Assembly: GCA_950071955.1 (NCBI GenBank)
Contig: CATMOC010000193.1
Span: 1-6,930 of the forward strand
Source: an uncultured Mesorhizobium sp.
GTDB taxonomy: Bacteria > Pseudomonadota > Alphaproteobacteria > Rhizobiales > Rhizobiaceae
Length of the DNA: 6,930 bases
Reading direction: 5' to 3'
In this document: one piece after another, positions 1 through 4,668 of the stretch
How the letters are laid out: every line of letters begins with the position of its first letter
Position numbering within the stretch: position 1 is the stretch's first letter
Translations under genes and position numbers: made by a program
The notes under the pieces: model-generated
The model's input: only the letters and a program-made list of their open reading frames with translations
What the model was told of the DNA's origin: nothing
Databases searched by the model: none

Positions 1-500
1 ATCGTGGTTTCCTTCCCGGAGCGGTCTTCGGACTGCTTCTCCCGCGGTGCGATCATCTGGATCCACAGGACGACCGAAAGGATCGCGAAGCCGCAACCGA
101 CCACGAGAATGAACGGGTAGTAGGGGATCGCGAGGGTCATCGACACCTCGCCACGGTTCGACAGGACGTGCGCGTGCTTGACAAGTTGCACGGCGATCAC
201 GGCGCAAAGCGCACCGGAGACCAAGAGCACCAAGCGATGGAGGATGTCGGTCACACGGCTGGGCAGCCAGGTCGTCAGCATCTCGACGCGGATGTTGCCG
301 TCGCGCAGCTGATTCAGCGGCAGGGCGAGAGCGATCACCAGCGCGCCCATGAATGCAGTCAGTTCGTGCGCTCCGGTGACCGGCGTCTCGAAGGGCGGCC
401 GCCGCAGGACGATGTTCAGCGAGGTCATCACGATCATGCCGACGAGGCACAGGGCCGCGAGGATCGCGAGGACGTTCGCCACCAGCCTCGCCGCCGCCAT
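1..500 (-). CDS. dctQ: TRAP transporter small permease subunit, DctQ family (3' end beyond window)
   Basis: Small integral-membrane subunit of a tripartite ATP-independent periplasmic (TRAP) transporter, which joins the binding protein to the large DctM channel in the inner membrane. Reading leftward from an ATG at 500-498, the frame stays open for 166 residues to the window edge. Four hydrophobic segments are visible at about residues 8-31, 47-62, 90-107 and 126-147, the usual DctQ topology. Between segments 1 and 2 is TGAHELTAFMG, and after segment 2 is NIRVEML; these match the family's E-LT-F and HIRVDLL-like motifs. The ATG is preceded by AGGA at a 6-nt gap. An in-frame GTG at 524-522 behind GGGGTGAG is a credible alternative start adding eight residues. 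It lies downstream of the dctP gene, probably in the same operon; DctM should follow to the left. The short hydrophilic tail suggests that the stop is close to the edge. Confidence 0.9.
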   Translation of the reverse strand, partial: MAAARLVANVLAILAALCLVGMIVMTSLNIVLRRPPFETPVTGAHELTAFMGALVIALALPLNQLRDGNIRVEMLTTWLPSRVTDILHRLVLLVSGALCAVIAVQLVKHAHVLSNRGEVSMTLAIPYYPFILVVGCGFAILSVVLWIQMIAPREKQSEDRSGKETT

Positions 501-571
501 AAGTCGTCCTGCTTGCTGCTGCACCGCCTCACCCCGGTTGGTTTCGATTGCCGGCTCCGGGCCGGCGATGT

Positions 572-595
572 GGGGACCGCCTGCGCGCGGTCCCC
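572..595 (-). promoter_or_regulatory. Strong hairpin between dctP and dctQ (mRNA-stabilising or attenuating)
   Basis: A perfect 9-bp stem, GGGGACCGC pairing with GCGGTCCCC, closes a 6-nt loop in the gap of about 145 bases between the two TRAP genes. No T-run follows in the direction of transcription, so a full intrinsic terminator is unlikely. In binding-protein operons such a structure commonly protects the upstream message or lowers read-through, giving more binding protein than membrane subunit. That role is inferred here from position and stem strength. Confidence 0.6.
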
Positions 596-645
596 TGGAG
601 AGCCCGAGGGTCGGCCGTCGCCGGCCGGTCCTCGAGATTCGTCTC

Positions 646-1650
646 CTACTGGCGTTCCTTCATCGCGGCAGTGACGAACTCCAGGACTTCCGCGCCGGGC
701 AGACCCTTCGCCTTCATCTCGTCCACCCATTGGGTGCGGATCGGCTTGAGCAGTTCCTCGAACTTGGCCTTGGCCTCGGGCGTCGGCTCGATGATCTCGT
801 TGCCCTGTTCGAGCACGTAGGCCCGGCCGGCCGCCTGGGCATTGTCGAGCGCTTCGCCGAGCCCGACGACCGCCGCTTCGCTGGCCTCGTCGATCGCCTT
901 CTGGACGTCCGGCGAGAGGCCTTCCCATTTCTGTTTGTTCATGGCGACCCAGAAATTGGCCGGGCGGATGTTGAGGTCGGTCGTGTAGTCGACGACCTCA
1001 CCGATCTTCGCCGCCTGTACGGATGCGAGGTTCGACACCATGCCCTGAACGATGCCGCGCTGCAGCGCGAGGTAGGTTTCGCCGAAGGGCATTCCCACCG
1101 GCGTTCCACCGAGGGCTTCGATCAGCGGAACGTCGCTGCCGGTGCCGCGGATCTGCATGCCTTTCAGGTCTTCAGGCGTTCTGACCGGCTGCTTGGTGTG
1201 CAGGTAGCCGATCGCGTCGGTGAAAAGGTAGAGCAGATGGACTTCGTCCCACTCCTTCGGCTGATATTTCTTGTAGAAGTCCCACGTCACGAGGCTGGCT
1301 TGGCGGCTGCTCGTCCAGCCAAGCGGGATGTCGGCGATGCGCGTCATCGGGAACTGGCCCGGGTTCCAACCCGATGCGGCCGCGGCGATGTCGGAAATGC
1401 CGTTGACGATGCCGTCATAAGCCTGAGGCCCGCTGGTCAGCGTGCCGCCGTAGTAGAATTCGATCTTGACCTTCCCGTCGGTCTTCTTTTCGACGTCATC
1501 GGCCCACGAGCGTATGGCCTTGACCATGTAGTGTTCCGGCTGCTGCCAGATGCTGAACGACAGCTTCGTGACATCCTGAGCTGAGGCGAAGCCGGTGAGC
1601 ACGCCAATGCAGGCAAAAACGGATGCCACCAAGACAAGCAATCTCTTCAT
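646..1650 (-). CDS. dctP: TRAP transporter periplasmic substrate-binding protein, DctP family
   Basis: Extracytoplasmic solute receptor that captures the substrate and delivers it to the DctQM membrane unit. It has 334 residues, normal for the family. An N-terminal signal peptide is clear: MKRLL, a hydrophobic core to about residue 21, and probable cleavage after ASA at residue 24. Family motifs are EDLKGMQIR at 160-168, with R168 at the position of the conserved arginine that usually binds the substrate carboxylate; ALGGTPVGMPFGETYLALQRG at about 179-199; and WEGLSPDVQKAI further on. The family's usual VDG after that motif is VQG here (201-203). The start is well supported by GGGAGG at 1662-1657, 6 nt before the ATG. 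It is the first gene of a leftward TRAP operon, divergent from an SDR gene. The substrate is unknown; a carboxylate is likely from R168. Confidence 0.95.
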   Translation of the reverse strand: MKRLLVLVASVFACIGVLTGFASAQDVTKLSFSIWQQPEHYMVKAIRSWADDVEKKTDGKVKIEFYYGGTLTSGPQAYDGIVNGISDIAAAASGWNPGQFPMTRIADIPLGWTSSRQASLVTWDFYKKYQPKEWDEVHLLYLFTDAIGYLHTKQPVRTPEDLKGMQIRGTGSDVPLIEALGGTPVGMPFGETYLALQRGIVQGMVSNLASVQAAKIGEVVDYTTDLNIRPANFWVAMNKQKWEGLSPDVQKAIDEASEAAVVGLGEALDNAQAAGRAYVLEQGNEIIEPTPEAKAKFEELLKPIRTQWVDEMKAKGLPGAEVLEFVTAAMKERQ

Positions 1651-1664
1651 AACGCACCTCCCTA

Positions 1665-1683
1665 TGTTGTTATATTCGCAACA
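1665..1683. promoter_or_regulatory. Operator copy 1 (dctP side): TGTTG-N9-CAACA
   Basis: Inverted repeat with 5-bp arms TGTTG and CAACA around a 9-bp spacer. Read on the minus strand its core is GTTGCGAATATAACAAC, which fits GTTGC-N3-TAT-N-ACAAC, shared with two other sites in the window. It sits immediately upstream of the dctP ribosome-binding site and covers a minus-strand TATAAC (1674-1669) that could be a -10 element. A protein bound here would block dctP transcription. The IclR-family product encoded nearby is the obvious candidate ligand; that assignment is inferred. Confidence 0.7.
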
Positions 1684-1698
1684 CTATTTTTTGTTTTG

Positions 1699-1712
1699 TT
1701 GATCTAGATCAT
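1699..1712. promoter_or_regulatory. FNR/FixK-like box (TTGATCTAGATCAT)
   Basis: TTGAT-CTAG-ATCAT matches the FNR/FixK/Anr consensus TTGAT-N4-ATCAA at nine of ten defined positions, and its inner 12 bp (1700-1711) are a perfect palindrome. If dctP uses the TATAAC at 1674-1669 as its -10 element, the box centre (1705.5) falls about 42-44 bp before transcription start, close to the class II activator position. If dctP uses the TTGACA/TCTAGA promoter instead, the box covers the -10 and would repress. Binding is inferred from sequence only. Confidence 0.4.
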
Positions 1713-1731
1713 GGACAATGGCAATTGTCAA
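1703..1731 (-). promoter_or_regulatory. Candidate sigma-70 promoter for dctP (TTGACA-N17-TCTAGA)
   Basis: On the minus strand a consensus TTGACA (1731-1726) is followed after 17 nt by TCTAGA (1708-1703), a weak -10 hexamer with three of six consensus bases. Transcription would start near 1696, leaving operator copy 1 inside the leader as a roadblock. A competing possibility is TATAAC at 1674-1669, a better -10 with no good -35, which would need an activator. The sequence does not decide between them. Confidence 0.4.
1714..1729. repeat. Inverted repeat GACAAT-GGCA-ATTGTC in the divergent control region
   Basis: Perfect 6-bp arms flank a 4-bp spacer. It lies between the two operator copies, next to the FNR-like box, and its right arm overlaps the TTGACA -35 candidate for dctP. 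It may be a binding site for a further dimeric regulator, or chance symmetry in an AT-rich promoter. No second copy was noticed in the window. Confidence 0.35.
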
Positions 1732-1770
1732 ACCAGAAGCCCGTATATCAGGTAAATCTGGCTTGAAGAA

Positions 1771-1789
1771 TGTTGCTTATATCACAACA
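1771..1789. promoter_or_regulatory. Operator copy 2 (SDR1 side): TGTTG-N9-CAACA
   Basis: The arms TGTTG and CAACA and the 9-bp spacing are identical to copy 1. On the plus strand the core GTTGCTTATATCACAAC fits GTTGC-N3-TAT-N-ACAAC. It ends 12 bases before the SDR1 ribosome-binding site. Its centre is 106 bp from the centre of copy 1, close to ten helical turns, so the two could be bridged by one tetramer across the divergent promoters. IclR-family proteins are often tetrameric; looping here is inferred. Confidence 0.7.
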
Positions 1790-1801
1790 GAAACTATCGA
1801 T

Positions 1802-1807
1802 GAGGAG
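1802..1807 (+). promoter_or_regulatory. Ribosome-binding site that fixes the SDR1 start
   Basis: GAGGAG lies 7 nt before the ATG at 1815. This favours 1815 over an upstream in-frame ATG at 1770, which has no comparable site, overlaps operator copy 2, and would add 15 residues before the usual SDR N-terminus. Confidence 0.8.
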
Positions 1808-1814
1808 CACTTGC

Positions 1815-2585
1815 ATGCAACTGGATGGTCTGACCGCCGTGATCACCGGCGCCGCAACCGGGATTGGCCGCGCTTCCGCTCGCCTCTTCTGCGCGGAAGG
1901 AGCAAAGGTGGTGATCGCCGACATCAACGAGAAGGATGGGGAAGCGACCGCCGAAGAGATCAGGGCTACCGGCGGCAGTGCGATCTTCGCCAGGACCGAC
2001 CTGACGCGACTGGAAGAGTTGAAAGCGGCGGTCGGAATGGCGGTATCGCGGTTCGGCCGGCTCGACATATTCTTCCACAATGCGGGCGTCGCCGGTCCGG
2101 GCCGGCTGTCGCTGACCACCGAGGATGCCTACGATCAGATCATGGCGATTCACATGAAGGCCGGCTTCTTCGGAGCAAAGTTCGCCGCCGCCGAGATGGC
2201 GAAGACCGGTGGCGGCTCGATCCTGTTCACCGGATCGGGCCTGGGACTTCGACCTTCGGGTCAGTCGCCGGCCTATTCCGCATCCAAGGCCGGACTGCTG
2301 ATGCTGACGCGCTCCCTCGCGGTCGGCCTCGCTGCCGACGGAATACGCGTCAACGCGATCTGCCCCGGGCCGATCGACACGACGCCGCTCTGGAAGGGCG
2401 TCCTCGAACGGAATCCCGAAATAGAGAGCAAGGCCTATGCGGAGATGAACAGGCAGGTTCGTCCGATCAAGCGCATGGGCAACCCGGAGGAAATGGCACG
2501 CGCCGCGCTTTTCCTCGTCTCGCCCGGTTCCTCCTACATCACAGGCGTCGCGCTGCCGGTCGACGGCGGCGGCTCCATGAGCTGA
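1815..2585 (+). CDS. SDR-family NAD(P)-dependent oxidoreductase (SDR1), with His at the catalytic Asn position
   Basis: Classical short-chain dehydrogenase/reductase of 256 residues, a soluble Rossmann-fold enzyme that probably oxidises a hydroxyl group of the imported compound. Visible motifs are the cofactor loop TGAATGIG (11-18), D36 at the end of the second strand (suggesting NAD over NADP), NAG (89-91), S141, Y154-x3-K158 in AYSASK, and CPGPIDTT after the active site. The fourth member of the usual N-S-Y-K tetrad, found in the sequence VNLK of relatives, is H113 here (AIHMK). That may alter the proton relay or the reaction. It is divergent from dctP and has operator copy 2 in front, so it is probably co-regulated with TRAP uptake. 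Its stop abuts the stop of the convergent SDR2. The exact substrate cannot be assigned. Confidence 0.93.
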   Translation: MQLDGLTAVITGAATGIGRASARLFCAEGAKVVIADINEKDGEATAEEIRATGGSAIFARTDLTRLEELKAAVGMAVSRFGRLDIFFHNAGVAGPGRLSLTTEDAYDQIMAIHMKAGFFGAKFAAAEMAKTGGGSILFTGSGLGLRPSGQSPAYSASKAGLLMLTRSLAVGLAADGIRVNAICPGPIDTTPLWKGVLERNPEIESKAYAEMNRQVRPIKRMGNPEEMARAALFLVSPGSSYITGVALPVDGGGSMS

Positions 2586-3410
2586 TCAGCCGGGCGCGGC
2601 GCGCGCGGCGTCGCGAAATTCGGGGCGACCGTCGCGGCTCATCCAGACCTGTCCGCCATTGCAGTCGACGATGTTTCCCGTGATCCATCCCGACACGTCG
2701 GAGGCGAGATAGAGCGCGATGTCCGCGATTTCCTCGGGCTGTCCCATGCGCTGCATGGGGACGTTGCTCAACAGCTGGTCCAGTTGTTCCGGTCCCCGGT
2801 TGCGGGACGTCCGCGGCGTCTCGACGAGGCCTGGCGCGAGGGCATTGACGCGAATGTAGGGGGCGAGTTCCAGGGCCATCGACCGCGTGAGACTGACGAT
2901 CGCTGCCTTGGCGGCCGAATAGGCTGGCATGCCAGCCCACGGGATCGAAGCCGTGATCGACGCCATGTTGACGATGCTCCCGGACTGCCTCTCCCACATC
3001 ACCCGTCCCACGGCCTGGCTGCAGAGAAACGTACTCTTGAGATTGACCGTCATGGTCATGTCCCAGTCCGTCTCCGAGATGCTGAGAAGACGGCCTATGC
3101 GGAAGTTCGAACCGCTCGCGCCGCCGGCATTGTTGACCAGCACGTCGATCCTGCCGAACCGCGCGAGAGTGCGGCGAACCATTTCATCGACCTGGTCCGA
3201 GCGCGTCACGTCCGTGCGGACGGCCAGAGCCTCCGATCCCTCGGCGGCGAACCGGGCGGCCAATGAAGTCGCAGCCTCTTCGTCGAGGTCGGCGATCACA
3301 ACCTTCGCGCCGCAGGTCTGCAGGGCGACGCTGATCGCGCGACCGATGCCCTGGCTGCCTCCAGTGACGATCGCCACCTTGCCCTCCATGTCGAGATCCT
3401 TGAGTCGCAT
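2586..3410 (-). CDS. SDR-family NAD(P)-dependent oxidoreductase (SDR2)
   Basis: A second classical short-chain dehydrogenase of 274 residues. The tetrad is complete: N123 in VNLK, S151, Y164 and K168 in AYSAAK. The cofactor loop TGGSQGIG is at 16-23, D41 suggests NAD, and NNAG is at 93-96. After the common C-terminal NGGQ motif the protein carries an extra tail of roughly 20 residues, rich in R, A and D. The start is placed at the ATG 3410-3408 (MRLKDLDMEG), behind GGGAAGAG; the frame continues open upstream to 3617, but that part is unlike SDR sequence. The product is clearly distinct from SDR1, so this is not a recent duplication. It is oriented toward SDR1, with a leader of unusual structure and a promoter region facing iclR. 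It probably catalyses another redox step of the same pathway, which is inferred from context. Confidence 0.93.
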   Translation of the reverse strand: MRLKDLDMEGKVAIVTGGSQGIGRAISVALQTCGAKVVIADLDEEAATSLAARFAAEGSEALAVRTDVTRSDQVDEMVRRTLARFGRIDVLVNNAGGASGSNFRIGRLLSISETDWDMTMTVNLKSTFLCSQAVGRVMWERQSGSIVNMASITASIPWAGMPAYSAAKAAIVSLTRSMALELAPYIRVNALAPGLVETPRTSRNRGPEQLDQLLSNVPMQRMGQPEEIADIALYLASDVSGWITGNIVDCNGGQVWMSRDGRPEFRDAARAAPG

Positions 3411-3431
3411 CCGCTCTTCCCTTCTCCGGAT

Positions 3432-3446
3432 TTGCCGAACCGGCAA
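3432..3446 (-). repeat. Inverted repeat TTGCCG-N3-CGGCAA in the SDR2 leader
   Basis: Perfect 6-bp arms with a 3-nt centre, lying 22 bases upstream of the SDR2 start codon. It could form a small hairpin in the SDR2 leader RNA or serve as an operator on DNA. It does not match the GTTGC-type operator, so a different factor would be needed. Confidence 0.4.
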
Positions 3447-3470
3447 CCGGACCACGGTGCCAGATGGGCT

Positions 3471-3495
3471 AAAAAGAGACGTGGTCCGTCTCTCT
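3471..3495 (-). terminator. Terminator-like hairpin with U-tail in the SDR2 leader
   Basis: Read leftward, AGAGAGAC pairs with GTCTCTTT (8 bp including one G-U pair, 7-nt loop) and runs into a T-stretch ending at 3471. It lies about 60 bases before the SDR2 start, so it could stop leftward read-through coming from the iclR side or act as an attenuator. The stem is moderate and the T-run partly overlaps it, so function is uncertain. Confidence 0.3.
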
Positions 3496-3518
3496 ATTCG
3501 AAACTTGCCGCCAAACCC

Positions 3519-3535
3519 GGCGGAGCCCGCCTTTT
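3519..3535 (+). terminator. Short GC stem followed by TTTT, plus strand
   Basis: GGCGG-AGC-CCGCC forms a 5-bp all-GC stem with a 3-nt loop, followed by four T. It could end rightward transcripts that leave SDR1, cross SDR2 antisense and approach iclR, since no room exists for a terminator between the two SDR genes. The stem is short, so this is weak. Confidence 0.25.
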
Positions 3536-3704
3536 GAGCGGTACGCCACGCAATGCTGTCAATCGTCGTGTTCGGGATCGCATGACTGAACCAGCGCGAC
3601 GCATTGAATGTAAACATAAAATCTTGTCGGTGGGCAACCGTCGACTGAGCACTCGCGGTGGAAAGCGAGGTCGCGCTTCACCCCGTCGGCGGCGGCGAAG
3701 TTGC

Positions 3705-3733
3705 TTGACTTCGCCAACAGGGGCAGGCATCTT
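3705..3733 (+). promoter_or_regulatory. Candidate iclR promoter (TTGACT-N17-CATCTT)
   Basis: TTGACT at 3705-3710 matches the -35 consensus at five of six positions. After 17 nt comes CATCTT at 3728-3733, a poor -10 with three of six. Transcription would start near 3740, placing operator copy 3 right at the start site and leaving a leader of about 25 nt. Confidence 0.4.
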
Positions 3734-3737
3734 CGGC

Positions 3738-3760
3738 ATCGTTGCGTTTATGACAACGAT
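3738..3760. promoter_or_regulatory. Operator copy 3 (iclR autoregulation): ATCGTTG-N9-CAACGAT
   Basis: The longest-armed copy: 7-bp perfect arms, ATCGTTG and CAACGAT, around a 9-bp spacer. Its plus-strand core GTTGCGTTTATGACAAC fits the same GTTGC-N3-TAT-N-ACAAC pattern as the two sites near dctP and SDR1. It ends 5 bases before the iclR start codon. Occupancy would interfere with transcription start, as expected for negative autoregulation of an IclR-family gene. Confidence 0.72.
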
Positions 3761-3765
3761 TGGCC

Positions 3766-4563
3766 ATGGCATTACTGGTCGAAAAATCGTCGCTCAAGAC
3801 CGTGGAGAAAGCGGTTCGCATTCTCCAGGAGTTCTCTCACGACCGCCCGGAGATATCCGTCAGCGAACTGAGCCGCGCGCTCGGAATTCACAAGAGCATC
3901 GTTTCCCGGCTGGTTTCGACGCTGTGCCGGAGCTCGCTGCTTCACCAGGATCCGGAGACGCGCAAGATCCGCATAGGCGTCGGGGCGTTCCGCCTCGGAT
4001 CGATCTACGCGAGCCGCCAGGAAATCGTCAGGAAGGCGACGCCGTTTCTGGCCGCGCTGGTATCGCGCATCGGCCAGTCGGCCCATGCGATGGTGCTGGA
4101 CGGTTCCAACGGGCTGGTCGTGGCGACGGTCGAAAGTCCGAGCGCCCTGCGGGTCATCATGAGGGTCGGTGAGCACCGGCACCTCCACTCGACGGCTAGC
4201 GGCAAGGTGTTTCTCGCCTTCTCCCCGCCGACCCTGCTCGAATCCATCGTCAAGGAGCCGGGCCTTGTTCGGCACACCCCGGCCACGATCACCGATCCGG
4301 ACGTGCTGCGCATGGAACTCGAGACGGTGAAGGCGACACGCATCGGCTGGAACAACGGCGAGAACCATGCGGGAGCCGGCGGCGTCGCGGCGCCCGTTCT
4401 CGACGATGGCGGCCACGTGGTGACGACATTGTCCGTCGTCTATCCCCTGAACGTCCCCACGGAGGCGCAAAAGCAGGAGATCGCCGCGCAGACCCTTGCG
4501 GTCAGCGAGAAGCTGTCGGAGTATTTCCGTTCCGAGGGGCGATCACGGTTGCGCAAGCAATAG
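3766..4563 (+). CDS. IclR-family transcriptional regulator
   Basis: Cytoplasmic DNA-binding regulator of 265 residues. An N-terminal winged helix-turn-helix begins at KTVEKAVRILQEF (11-23), with the HTH at about 31-53 (SVSELSRALGIHKSIVSRLVSTL region). A C-terminal effector-binding domain follows at about 86-255, with HSTASGKVFLAF and the GWNNGE/GGVAAPVLDDGG block typical of the family. The ATG at 3766 is chosen; a TTG at 3760 is the only other upstream choice, because an in-frame TGA lies at 3751. No clear Shine-Dalgarno sequence precedes either start, which suggests low expression or a non-canonical leader. Divergent from SDR2, convergent with the ABC permease gene. It is the likely controller of the three GTTGC-type operators, including the one directly before its own start. 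The effector is unknown; small carboxylates or aromatics are common in the family. Confidence 0.92.
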   Translation: MALLVEKSSLKTVEKAVRILQEFSHDRPEISVSELSRALGIHKSIVSRLVSTLCRSSLLHQDPETRKIRIGVGAFRLGSIYASRQEIVRKATPFLAALVSRIGQSAHAMVLDGSNGLVVATVESPSALRVIMRVGEHRHLHSTASGKVFLAFSPPTLLESIVKEPGLVRHTPATITDPDVLRMELETVKATRIGWNNGENHAGAGGVAAPVLDDGGHVVTTLSVVYPLNVPTEAQKQEIAAQTLAVSEKLSEYFRSEGRSRLRKQ

Positions 4564-4668
4564 CGCCCTCACAGCGGCTGCGACGCCGGTGCAAGGACGA
4601 CTCTTTCGCGCGATGGATTCTCTGGGTCCTCTTGCGGTTCACGGCACGGGGGACCGCTGCTGGGTCTT

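Larger units (their letters stand above)
3411..3765. other. 355-base divergent spacer between SDR2 and iclR
   Basis: No credible gene is seen; the frames crossing it are extensions or shadows of neighbours. It holds the SDR2 leader with two inverted repeats near 3410-3495, a small GC stem followed by TTTT at 3519-3535, an AT-rich patch near 3604-3625, a candidate iclR promoter at 3705-3733 and operator copy 3 at 3738-3760. No clear sigma-70 promoter for SDR2 could be placed. Confidence 0.6.

Noticed and set aside
349..1584. Long plus-strand open frame of 411 codons opposite dctP and dctQ
   Set aside because: It is antisense to two genes with clear family motifs, a signal peptide and transmembrane segments; its product is arginine-rich and has the look of a high-GC shadow frame.
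1770..1814. Upstream ATG for SDR1 adding 15 residues
   Set aside because: It has no ribosome-binding site, overlaps operator copy 2, and the ATG at 1815 has GAGGAG at ideal spacing and gives the usual SDR N-terminus.
3436..3460. Sigma-54 promoter for SDR2 (TGGCAC and TTGC on the minus strand)
   Set aside because: The two elements are about 5 bases too far apart for the fixed -24/-12 spacing.
3411..3617. Upstream extension of SDR2 to 3617
   Set aside because: The added 69 residues do not resemble SDR sequence; the ATG at 3410 has a good ribosome-binding site and normal distance to the cofactor motif.
3700..3718. GTTG-N11-CAAC around the candidate iclR -35, as a fourth operator
   Set aside because: The spacer is 11 rather than 9 bp and the central TAT is missing, so it does not fit the shared pattern.
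4634..4657. Imperfect stem between the convergent iclR and permease genes
   Set aside because: A 7-bp stem with one wobble, a 10-nt loop and no T-run on either strand; too weak to call a terminator.
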